Assembly (NCBI GenBank): GCA_047621665.1
Contig: JBLHMB010000002.1
Span: forward strand, 1-64,000
Direction: 5' to 3'
Source: Actimicrobium sp047621665
Lineage (GTDB): Bacteria; Pseudomonadota; Gammaproteobacteria; Burkholderiales; Burkholderiaceae_D
DNA: 64,000 bases
The notes below the pieces were generated by a model. It had not been told where the DNA came from. It saw only the letters and a list, made by a program, of their open reading frames with translations, and ran no database searches. The translations under genes were made by a program, and so were the position numbers. Each line of letters starts with the position of its first letter. Position 1 is the stretch's first letter. Below, one piece after another: positions 35,148-43,137 of this stretch.

Positions 35148-35233
35148 GATTGGACAGTCATTTCAGGAGCGGGCCGCCAGCAGGTGGCGACCGGAATTAG
35201 TGGGACGGGGTTGGGCTACATTCCGGGCCGCAT

Positions 35234-36154
35234 TCAGGCCGGCAGTTGCGTGCCGGTTACTACGTCGCACATCGGAAAACCAAGTTGCTCGCGCGAGGCC
35301 AGATACGCATGCGCGACGGCGCGTGAGAGCGTACGGATACGGCCGATATAGGCGGCCCGCTCGGTCACTGAAATGGCACCGCGCGCGTCGAGCATGTTGA
35401 AGCTGTGCGCTGCCTTGAGGATCATTTCATAGGCCGGCAAGGTCAGCGGCACTTCCATCAGACGCTTGGCTTCGGCTTCAAAACTGGTGAATTGCGAGAA
35501 CAGGAAATCGGTATTGGCGTACTCAAAATTGTAGGTGGATTGCTCGACCTCGTTTTGATGGAAGACATCGCCATAGGTCAGCTTGCGCGTGACGCCATTG
35601 GTGGTGGCCTCGGTCCAGACCAGGTCATAGACATTTTCAACGCCTTGCAGGTACATCGCCAGCCGTTCGATGCCGTAGGTGATTTCGCCCAGTACCGGTT
35701 TGCAGTCGAGTCCGCCGACTTGCTGGAAGTACGTGAACTGTGTCACTTCCATGCCATTGAGCCAGACTTCCCAGCCCAGGCCCCAGGCACCGAGTGTCGG
35801 GTTTTCCCAGTCGTCTTCGACGAAGCGCACGTCATTTTTCTTGAGGTCGAGCCCGAGTGCTTCGAGCGAGCCGAGGTACAGATCGAGGATGTTTTCCGGT
35901 GCGGGCTTGAGTACCACCTGATACTGATAATAGTGCTGCATCCGGTTCGGATTATTGCCATAGCGGCCGTCCTTGGGGCGGCGCGATGGCTGGACATAGG
36001 CGGCGCGCCATGGCTCGGGACCGATCGCGCGCAGGAAGGTGGCGGTATGCGAGGTGCCGGCGCCGACTTCCATGTCGTACGGTTGCAGCAGCGCGCAACC
36101 CTGGGCCGCCCAGTATTCTTGCAATTTCAGGATAACTTGTTGGAATGTGAGCAT
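35234..36154 (-). CDS. glyQ: Glycyl-tRNA synthetase alpha subunit
   Basis: Catalytic class II core that activates glycine. 306 residues starting MLTFQQVILKLQEYWAAQGC; class II motifs include HTATFLRAIGPEPWRAAYVQPSRRP (shown in part: AAYVQPSRRPKDGRYG) and YGIERLAMYLQGVENVYDL. First gene of the glyQ-glyS-gmhB-plsC run. Confidence 0.97.
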   Translation of the reverse strand: MLTFQQVILKLQEYWAAQGCALLQPYDMEVGAGTSHTATFLRAIGPEPWRAAYVQPSRRPKDGRYGNNPNRMQHYYQYQVVLKPAPENILDLYLGSLEALGLDLKKNDVRFVEDDWENPTLGAWGLGWEVWLNGMEVTQFTYFQQVGGLDCKPVLGEITYGIERLAMYLQGVENVYDLVWTEATTNGVTRKLTYGDVFHQNEVEQSTYNFEYANTDFLFSQFTSFEAEAKRLMEVPLTLPAYEMILKAAHSFNMLDARGAISVTERAAYIGRIRTLSRAVAHAYLASREQLGFPMCDVVTGTQLPA

Positions 36155-36250
36155 CTTGGTTCGACTCTTGGTTCGGGTTGCCGCGGAGGAGAAAATTGTT
36201 ACGCACGATCCGGTGGGACCGGCGCAAAGAGTGCGATTCTAGCATTGCCG

Positions 36251-36268
36251 ACGGGGCCGCGGCCCCGT
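36251..36268. repeat. 18-base perfect palindrome between lnt and glyQ
   Basis: ACGGGGCCGCGGCCCCGT reads the same on both strands with no loop. It lies 17 bases past the lnt stop. No T run follows on the minus strand, so it is either a weak terminator or a protein-binding site; function not determined. Confidence 0.5.
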
Positions 36269-36285
36269 AATACGTTACCTCAGCG

Positions 36286-37797
36286 TCACCTTGACCGGCT
36301 TTGACGTCGCCAGAACGCCATCAGCAACATGACGCCGGCGATTGCCAGCACCAGCCAGTTACCCAACAAGATGTAGGGCGTCTTGCCGGTATAGCCTTGT
36401 ACCGTGGCGCTGAGCACGCCGTTGCTCAGTGGTGCGAGTTGGCTGACGATGCGACCGCGCTGGTCGATGACCGCCGTCGCGCCGGTATTGGTGGCGCGCA
36501 GCATCGGCCGGCCGGTTTCCAGCGAGCGCATTTGCGAGATCTGTAAGTGCTGCGGCAGGGCAATCGAATTGCCGAACCAGGCGATGTTCGAGACATTGAG
36601 CAGTACCGTTGCTTGCGTGGCATGGCCATTGAGCTGGGCGGCAATTTCTTCGCCGAACAAGTCTTCGTAGCAGATGTTCGGCAACACCCACTGATCTTTT
36701 ACAGCCAGCGGCGCCTGCTGCAGGTCGCCGCGGCTGAAGTCACCTAGCGGCATTTGCATCAGGTCAATGAACCAGCGAAAGCCAAACGGAATGAATTCGC
36801 CGAACGGCACCAGATGGTGTTTGTCATACCGGTACGGTTGCTGACCGCCGATCCCGATAACGCTATTGGTGTAGTGCTGTGGTGAGTCATTGACCGGTAC
36901 GCCGACCAGCAACTGGCTGCCGGTCGATTGTGCAAATCCGGCCAGGCGCGGCAGGTAGTCTTCGGGTAATTGGCCCAGCAGCAGCGGTAGTGCGGTTTCG
37001 GGCGTGACGATCAGGTCGGCGGGCGCGGCCGTGATCATGGCGTGATACTGGATCAGCGTGTCAGGTACGCGGTCCGGATTAAACTTCATTTCCTGTGGCA
37101 CGTTGGCTTGCAGCAGTCGCACCGAGATCGGTTGTCCTTGCGGTGTAGTCCAGTTGACTTGCTGCAGCAGCGCACCGCCGATGAACAGCAGCGCCGGCAA
37201 CCAGCCGAGCCGGCGGTGTTGCGGCAGCAGGACCAGCGCACCGGCGATGACGGCGGCAATCAGGCCGATGCCATACACGCCAACCAGCGGTGCATAGCCG
37301 GCCAGGGGGCCGGCATTGTGGGCGTAGCCTGACGAAAGCCACGGAAAGCCGGTGAAGATCCACGCGCGGGTCCATTCGGCCAACATGAACAGGGACGGCA
37401 CAACCAGCAGCAGGAAAACCGCCGGCGGGCAGCGCCAGCGCGCCCGCAATGCCGCTGCCACAGCTGTTGCTGCGGCCATCAGGCCGGCGAGGAACAAGGC
37501 TAGTCCGGCGACGGCGATGACGGTGAGGACGGCCGGCAGAGCACCATAGTCATGCAGGCTGATGTAGAGCCAGCAGGTGCCAAAAAGCAGCCAGCCGAAG
37601 CCATACATCCAGCCCAGCAAGGCGCTATGGCGTACGCGTTCGCTGCTTAACAGCAGCCAGCATAGTGCGCAGAGGGAAAGGATTTGCAGCGGCCACAGGC
37701 CGTAGGGAGCGAATGCCAGTACATTCCCTGCGCCAGCCGCAAAGGCCAGCGCGGGGCCGAAGCGGTGCGGCCAGCCGCCCGGTTTATTCAGTTGCAT
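36286..37797 (-). CDS. lnt: Apolipoprotein N-acyltransferase
   Basis: Adds the third acyl chain to outer-membrane lipoproteins. The ATG at 37797 (MQLNKPGGWPHRFGPALAFA) lies inside the end of corC, giving 503 residues. Several N-terminal membrane helices precede the nitrilase-like domain, whose catalytic triad appears as Glu in VTPETALPLL, Lys in YDKHHLVPFGEF and Cys in PNICYEDLFG. A final membrane helix closes it. Coupled to corC by a 14-base overlap, a pairing known across proteobacteria. Confidence 0.95.
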   Translation of the reverse strand: MQLNKPGGWPHRFGPALAFAAGAGNVLAFAPYGLWPLQILSLCALCWLLLSSERVRHSALLGWMYGFGWLLFGTCWLYISLHDYGALPAVLTVIAVAGLALFLAGLMAAATAVAAALRARWRCPPAVFLLLVVPSLFMLAEWTRAWIFTGFPWLSSGYAHNAGPLAGYAPLVGVYGIGLIAAVIAGALVLLPQHRRLGWLPALLFIGGALLQQVNWTTPQGQPISVRLLQANVPQEMKFNPDRVPDTLIQYHAMITAAPADLIVTPETALPLLLGQLPEDYLPRLAGFAQSTGSQLLVGVPVNDSPQHYTNSVIGIGGQQPYRYDKHHLVPFGEFIPFGFRWFIDLMQMPLGDFSRGDLQQAPLAVKDQWVLPNICYEDLFGEEIAAQLNGHATQATVLLNVSNIAWFGNSIALPQHLQISQMRSLETGRPMLRATNTGATAVIDQRGRIVSQLAPLSNGVLSATVQGYTGKTPYILLGNWLVLAIAGVMLLMAFWRRQSRSR

Positions 37798-38668
37798 CCG
37801 TGGCGCTGGTGCCGAGCTTTTCAACCAGTAGTACGTGCACCTGACGGGCGTCAGCGCGCAGGACTTCAAAGCGCAAGCCGTCGATATCAAACTCGTCGCC
37901 CTTGTGCGGTACACGGGCCAGATGGTTGGCGACCAGTCCGCCGATGGTATCAACGTCTTCGTCCGAGAAGTTCACGCCGAGTTCGGCATTGAACTGACCG
38001 ATTTCTGTGAGTGCCTTGACGCGCCACTTGGCGCCGAATTGGCCGTCCTTGATGGCGAGCACGTTGTCGTCTTCTTCATCGAAATCGTATTCGTCCTCGA
38101 TGTCACCGACGATCTGTTCGAGCACGTCTTCGATCGTGATCAGGCCGGCTACGCCACCGTATTCATCAACCACCACCGCCATGTGATTGCGGTTGGCGCG
38201 GAAGTCGCGCAGCAGTACATTGAGGCGTTTTGATTCGGGGATGAAAATGGCCGGGCGCAGCATATGGCGTACATCGAAAGATTCTTCGGCGTAGTAGCGC
38301 AGCAGATCCTTGGCCAGCAGGATGCCGACCACTTTGTCGCGTTCACCCTCTACCGCCGGAAAGCGCGAGTGGGCGGTTTCGAGCACCATTGGCAGCCATT
38401 CTTCGATCGGCTTGGCGATATCGACCATGTCCATTTGCGAACGCGGAATCATGATGTCACGGACTGACAGGTCGGAGACCTGAAACACGCCTTCAATCAT
38501 CGACAGTGCATCGGCGTCGATGAGGCTGCGTTCGTGCGCATCCTGGAGTATTTCAAGGAGCTCTGCGCGGTTTTCCGGTTCGGGCGAAATGAGGGCGGTG
38601 AGTCGTTCGAACAGCGAACGATGGGGTTTGGCGTCGATGGGTTTCGCGCCAGTAGAGTGATCTTGCAT
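37784..38668 (-). CDS. corC: CorC/HlyC-type CBS-domain transporter accessory protein
   Basis: 294 residues without membrane segments: two CBS domains (SVRDIMIPRSQMDMVD... and the VVVDEYGGVAGLITIEDVLEQI segment) and a C-terminal CorC/HlyC domain (FEVLRADARQVHVLLVEK). The family is linked to magnesium and cobalt efflux, but its exact role is not settled. First gene of corC-lnt. Confidence 0.92.
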   Translation of the reverse strand: MQDHSTGAKPIDAKPHRSLFERLTALISPEPENRAELLEILQDAHERSLIDADALSMIEGVFQVSDLSVRDIMIPRSQMDMVDIAKPIEEWLPMVLETAHSRFPAVEGERDKVVGILLAKDLLRYYAEESFDVRHMLRPAIFIPESKRLNVLLRDFRANRNHMAVVVDEYGGVAGLITIEDVLEQIVGDIEDEYDFDEEDDNVLAIKDGQFGAKWRVKALTEIGQFNAELGVNFSDEDVDTIGGLVANHLARVPHKGDEFDIDGLRFEVLRADARQVHVLLVEKLGTSATDATE

Positions 38669-38788
38669 TGGGCTGGGAGCCGTGGGTTCGGTGTAGTTCT
38701 GGATCGCTCAGGATACACCATATGCGTCGCCTGACTGATGATTCTGCGCTTGCCGCCTTACGCCGGGACGACCCGCCCGGCGTCGGGC

Positions 38789-40513
38789 CTAGCTGCCGAC
38801 CCGCTGATACAGTCGATAGCGTTCGTCGCGATCCGACGGGCGACGTCCTTTCCACAGTAACTTCCAGCGCACGCCATCGCCGAACGGTTCAATCAGCGTG
38901 TCTTTGGCAAGTGGACGGTTATTGTCCTGGAGTAGCAAATAGTCGCAGCCGGCGCCGTTGAAAGGTGCGAAGTTGACGTGTCCGAAGTAGGCAAAGGTGG
39001 CGCGCTGGGTCGGTCCGACATTGGTATCGACGCAGGCGCCCGAGGTCGGGAGTTTCAAGGCGATTTGCTGCGCCACGCCCGCGTAGCTCTTGCCGTAATC
39101 CAGCCAGGGCAGCCACAACGTCATCAGCAGCAGCCAGCACAGGATCACGCCGGCAGTCGACAGGACCACCGCGCGCCATAGCACCGATGGCTGACGCGAA
39201 ATGCGCCAATGCACCACGACGATCCAGCCGATGGTGGCCAGCGCGGCGACGACAAAGGCCAGCAGGTTAAATTCCGGTTTAAAGCCGGGAGCCAGCTTGA
39301 AGGCATTGTGTGCCAGTTGCGCCGGCCAGCCGGTTTGCTTGGCAATCCAGCCGATCCAGATAAACGCCGCCGAGGTCGACAGCGTCATCACTGCGAACCA
39401 GTCGACGGCATTGATGGCGCCGCGCTTCATCGTTGGCAAGCCGAAAGCCGCAAGAATAGCCAATGGCGGCAGCAGCGGCAGTAAATTAGCTTCGACGTGC
39501 TGCGGATTGAGCAGCGCCAGCACGGTGACGACCAGGAAGATGGTCAGCGGCAAGGTAATGTGCAACGCACCGCGCTGCTTGCGCCAGGCATATACGGCCC
39601 AACCGGCAAAGGGCCATGCCGGCCAGGCAAACCAGATGCTATAGCGGAAAAAATATTTTAATCCTGCGGCCGAAGGCAACGCCAATTGGCCCAGGTTCCA
39701 TGACATCCAGGCCGAAGCAGGCGTGCCATCGTAAGGTTGCAGTAAATTGGCTAGCACGGGCCAGCTGGCAGTAACAATCAATGCCAGTGGTAACGATAAC
39801 AGCAGCAGCCAGCGCAACAAGGCCGGCTGGCGCCAACCCGCCAGCAGTGTGAAGCCGATAAACAGACCGGCCGGCATCACCCATCCACGCGTCAGCGCGA
39901 GCAAGCCAAACACCAGGCCGGCTACTAGCGCTGTGCGCAATGACGGGCGGTTAAACAACCGTGCAACAGCGTACAGGGTGGTTCCGGTGAGGGCTACGTA
40001 GAGGGCTTCGGCGCTGGTTTCATGGCTGTGCAACAACAGGCCCAGACAGCCAAGATAAATCAGTAGCGCGCCGTCGGCCAGGGTGCGGCCGTAGTCGCGC
40101 GGTTCGGGCTGGCCGCCGAAAGCCAGTTGCAGTGGCTGGGTTTCGGGTCGACGCCCGAGCAGATAGGTTGTTTGCCAGACCGATATCGAGCCCAGCAGGA
40201 AGAAGCCGACCGTGGCCAGGCGGGCGGCCAACGCATCACCGACCAGCCAGCCGAACAACTTGATGCAGACCGCACCCAGCCAGAACGCCAGCGGACCTTT
40301 TTCGGGCATCGCGAGCCCGACAATATTGGGCCACAACCAGTCAGCGATACCACCATGCGCCATCGTCCACATGATGCCGAAGCCGGCCGCATCATCGGTC
40401 TTCCACGGATCACGTCCGATCAGGCCTGGCAGGATGTAGAGGATGCAAAGGGCAAACAGCGCCAGGCGCGGAAGCGCTTGGGTGGCGGAGGCGGGGAGGC
40501 GGACTGGCTTCAT
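38789..40513 (-). CDS. ArnT-like membrane glycosyltransferase
   Basis: GT-C fold family of polyprenyl-phosphate-dependent transferases (ArnT, PMT). 574 residues with a dozen or so hydrophobic helices; the first periplasmic loop holds GRDPWKTDDAAGFGIMWTMA with the acidic residues typical of the family, and PEKGPLAFWLGA follows. The C-terminal soluble part (from about 490) is periplasmic. Start at ATG 40513 (MKPVRLPASATQ). No other Arn genes are nearby, so it may modify lipid A or core, or another glycan; donor and acceptor cannot be told. Confidence 0.8.
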   Translation of the reverse strand: MKPVRLPASATQALPRLALFALCILYILPGLIGRDPWKTDDAAGFGIMWTMAHGGIADWLWPNIVGLAMPEKGPLAFWLGAVCIKLFGWLVGDALAARLATVGFFLLGSISVWQTTYLLGRRPETQPLQLAFGGQPEPRDYGRTLADGALLIYLGCLGLLLHSHETSAEALYVALTGTTLYAVARLFNRPSLRTALVAGLVFGLLALTRGWVMPAGLFIGFTLLAGWRQPALLRWLLLLSLPLALIVTASWPVLANLLQPYDGTPASAWMSWNLGQLALPSAAGLKYFFRYSIWFAWPAWPFAGWAVYAWRKQRGALHITLPLTIFLVVTVLALLNPQHVEANLLPLLPPLAILAAFGLPTMKRGAINAVDWFAVMTLSTSAAFIWIGWIAKQTGWPAQLAHNAFKLAPGFKPEFNLLAFVVAALATIGWIVVVHWRISRQPSVLWRAVVLSTAGVILCWLLLMTLWLPWLDYGKSYAGVAQQIALKLPTSGACVDTNVGPTQRATFAYFGHVNFAPFNGAGCDYLLLQDNNRPLAKDTLIEPFGDGVRWKLLWKGRRPSDRDERYRLYQRVGS

Positions 40514-40597
40514 CAAGATGTGGCAATGGGCATGGAGCCGAAGGTCTGATCGGCTTTATTGTGCAACAAAAGAGGACTTCATATCTGCCGTCAAACA

Positions 40598-40623
40598 AAA
40601 AAGGCAGCCGAAGCTGCCTTTTT
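40598..40623. terminator. Terminator after rpmE2
   Basis: AAAAAGGCAGC (40598-40608), loop CGAA, GCTGCCTTTTT (40613-40623): a perfect stem with a T run on both strands. It ends rpmE2 17 bases after its stop codon. Confidence 0.93.
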
Positions 40624-40639
40624 GTCGAGCCAGGGGAGA

Positions 40640-40909
40640 TTAGTCCTGAGCGATTTGAGTGCGGGAACCAACGGCACCAAATTTCTTGCGGAACTTGTCA
40701 ACGCGACCTGCGGTGTCGACGATCTTATGTTTGCCGGTGTAGAAAGGATGCGATTCCGACGAAACTTCGATCTTTACCAATGGGTACTGCTTGCCTTCGA
40801 ACTCAGCCATTTCACGGGTCTGAACGGTCGAACGGGTGATGAATTTGAAGTCGCATGACAGGTCGTGGACCAGTACTTCGCGATAATTCGGGTGAATGCC
40901 TGCTTTCAT
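40640..40909 (-). CDS. rpmE2: Ribosomal protein L31, type B
   Basis: 89 residues from ATG 40909 (MKAGIHPNYREVLVHDLSC). Only one of the zinc-ribbon cysteines of ordinary L31 is present, and the SHPFYTGKHK block is intact, which marks the zinc-independent paralogue. In many bacteria this form is induced by zinc shortage, but here it follows rho as in other Burkholderiales and may be the main L31. No second L31 gene is in the window. Confidence 0.95.
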   Translation of the reverse strand: MKAGIHPNYREVLVHDLSCDFKFITRSTVQTREMAEFEGKQYPLVKIEVSSESHPFYTGKHKIVDTAGRVDKFRKKFGAVGSRTQIAQD

Positions 40910-41091
40910 TTGTAGCCTCGGTAGTTGAATTTTGGTAGCCAATCGTCACTTCGTCGGTCGTTCAGCTTCTTGACCCGATTGATGATCACTTGCCGTTTAA
41001 TGGAGCGCGCAGTGTACAGGACAAATGCGCGCTGTGGGGTCGTGGTGCCATAAAATGCAGGGCGCCACGACGACGCATTCGCTTCGACGCG

Positions 41092-42357
41092 TCAGGAATT
41101 CCCGCGACGCATCATGTCGAAAAATTCGGCGTTGTTCTTGGTCGCCTTCATCTTGTCGAGGATGAATTCCATCGCTTCGATTTCGTCCATGCTGTAGAGC
41201 AGTTTGCGCAAGACCCAGATTTTTTGCAGCTGGTCCGGCTTGATCAGTAACTCCTCGCGACGGGTGCCGGATTTGTTGAGGTTGATGGCAGGATAGACGC
41301 GCTTCTCGGCCAGACGGCGCTCGAGGTGGACTTCCATGTTACCGGTACCTTTAAATTCTTCAAAAATCACGTCATCCATACGGCTGCCGGTTTCGATCAG
41401 TGCGGTCGCGATGATGGTCAGCGAACCGCCTTCTTCGATATTGCGGGCGGCACCGAAGAAACGCTTCGGACGCTGCAACGCATTCGCATCGACACCACCG
41501 GTGAGCACTTTGCCGGAGGCCGGGATCACGGTGTTGTAGGCACGGGCCAGGCGGGTGATCGAGTCCAGCAGGATCACCACGTCTTTTTTCATTTCGACCA
41601 GGCGCTTGGCTTTTTCGAGCACCATTTCGGCAACCTGCACGTGGCGGGTGGCTGGCTCGTCAAAGGTCGAGGCGACGACTTCGCCGCGTACCGAACGCTG
41701 CATCTCGGTGACTTCTTCCGGCCGTTCGTCGATCAGCAACACGATCAGCGTGCAGTCAGGATGGTTCGCTGTAATCGCGTGCGCCATGTGCTGCAGGATG
41801 ACTGATTTGCCCGACTTCGGTGATGCCACCAGCAAGCCGCGCTGGCCTTTGCCGATCGGGGCAATCAGGTCGATGATGCGGCCGGTGATATTTTCCTGAC
41901 CATTCATTTCGCGCTCAAGCCGCAACGGCTGATTCGGATGCAGTGGCGTCAGGTTTTCAAAGAGGATGCGATGTTTTGAGGCTTCCGGCGATTCGCCGTT
42001 GACCTTGTCGACTTTCACCAGTGCAAAGTAGCGTTCGCCATCCTTCGGGGTGCGCACTTCGCCTTCAATCGAGTCGCCGGTATGTAAATTGAAACGACGG
42101 ATTTGCGAAGGCGAGATATAGATGTCATCGGTCGATGCCATGTAGCTGGCATCGGGCGAGCGCAGGAAGCCGAAGCCGTCAGGCAGCACTTCCAGGGCGC
42201 CATCGCCAAAAATTTGTTCGCCGGTTTTTGCGCGCTTCTTGAGGATGGCGAACATCAATTCCTGTTTGCGCAAGCGGGCGGCATTGTCGATATCGAGGCC
42301 GATGGCCATTTCGAGCAGGGCGGAGACGTGAAGCGCCTTGAGTTCAGATAAGTGCAT
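41092..42357 (-). CDS. rho: Transcription termination factor Rho
   Basis: Hexameric RNA-dependent ATPase. From ATG 42357 (MHLSELKALHVSALLEMA) 421 residues; ATG 42363 adds two residues. An N-terminal helix bundle and an OB-fold RNA-binding domain (GFGFLRSPDASYMASTDDIY) precede the ATPase core: VASPKSGKSVILQHMA (Walker A), VVILLDSITRLARAYN (Walker B) and the Q-loop region VLTGGVDANALQRPKRFFG. Between trxA and rpmE2, the usual order. Confidence 0.97.
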   Translation of the reverse strand: MHLSELKALHVSALLEMAIGLDIDNAARLRKQELMFAILKKRAKTGEQIFGDGALEVLPDGFGFLRSPDASYMASTDDIYISPSQIRRFNLHTGDSIEGEVRTPKDGERYFALVKVDKVNGESPEASKHRILFENLTPLHPNQPLRLEREMNGQENITGRIIDLIAPIGKGQRGLLVASPKSGKSVILQHMAHAITANHPDCTLIVLLIDERPEEVTEMQRSVRGEVVASTFDEPATRHVQVAEMVLEKAKRLVEMKKDVVILLDSITRLARAYNTVIPASGKVLTGGVDANALQRPKRFFGAARNIEEGGSLTIIATALIETGSRMDDVIFEEFKGTGNMEVHLERRLAEKRVYPAINLNKSGTRREELLIKPDQLQKIWVLRKLLYSMDEIEAMEFILDKMKATKNNAEFFDMMRRGNS

Positions 42358-42471
42358 GGTCATTAGTAAAGTTGAGTGTCCCGTGACGGGAATAATGAGG
42401 TGGGGGAGTGGACTACGTGGCGAAAAATTAGTGGGGTGTGCGACGACGCAGGCGCATCGTCGCTCTTGGTC

Positions 42472-42798
42472 TTAAATGTTGCTGTCGATGAATGAAGTCA
42501 GCTGGCCTTTTGCCATCGCACCAACTTTTTGCGCAGCAGGGACACCGTTCTTGAACAAGATCAATGTCGGAATGCCGCGAATACCGAACTTGGCCGGTAC
42601 GGCCTGATTACTGTCGACATCCATTTTCGCGATCAGCAGCTTGCCGTCGTATTCCTTGGCAATTTCTTCCAGAATAGGGGCGATCGATTTGCATGGACCG
42701 CACCACTCTGCCCAGAAGTCGACCAGGACAGGCTTGTCGGATTTCAGTACGTCGATGTCAAATGATGCATCGGTAATGTGTTTGATATTTTCGCTCAT
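42472..42798 (-). CDS. trxA: Thioredoxin 1
   Basis: 108-residue cytoplasmic disulfide reductase with the active site AEWCGPCKSIAP, the cis-Pro loop GIRGIPTLILF and the buried Asp in FDIDVLKSDKP...VDFWAEW typical of the family. Likely recycled by thioredoxin reductase encoded elsewhere. It precedes rho. Confidence 0.97.
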   Translation of the reverse strand: MSENIKHITDASFDIDVLKSDKPVLVDFWAEWCGPCKSIAPILEEIAKEYDGKLLIAKMDVDSNQAVPAKFGIRGIPTLILFKNGVPAAQKVGAMAKGQLTSFIDSNI

Positions 42799-43137
42799 GA
42801 TTTCCCCGGGTGAGGGTTTAAGTGATTCAGTACTGAACCAAAGGGTGAATCAACGTCGCAACTTCATCGCCATTGTTCCTCGACGACTCATTGCTTAACA
42901 CGACGCTGCCGTTACTACAGGTCAGAGATGGTGGTAACAGGATGAAAATCAAGGGAACTTGCAGGTGCGAGGAAAGTCGTGCGACTAAATATGCGAGAAA
43001 CTATAACCGATTTTTACCGGCTGCGGGTTCGCTGCAAACAGTCGCGTCAAGTTGTGCTCAAACGCGTGCACAAAATGCGTGGCGATCCCGCATGATCATG
43101 GCACCATGCCTGATCATTTTTTCCGGATGCCGATTTC
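42799..43137. other. Divergent spacer trxA / addB
   Basis: About 340 bases without a credible gene. It should carry the promoters for trxA-rho on the left and addB-addA on the right. I see no strong hairpin, repeat or recognised RNA element in it; a short in-frame Met-rich frame on the plus strand has no ribosome binding site and is not called. Confidence 0.5.
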
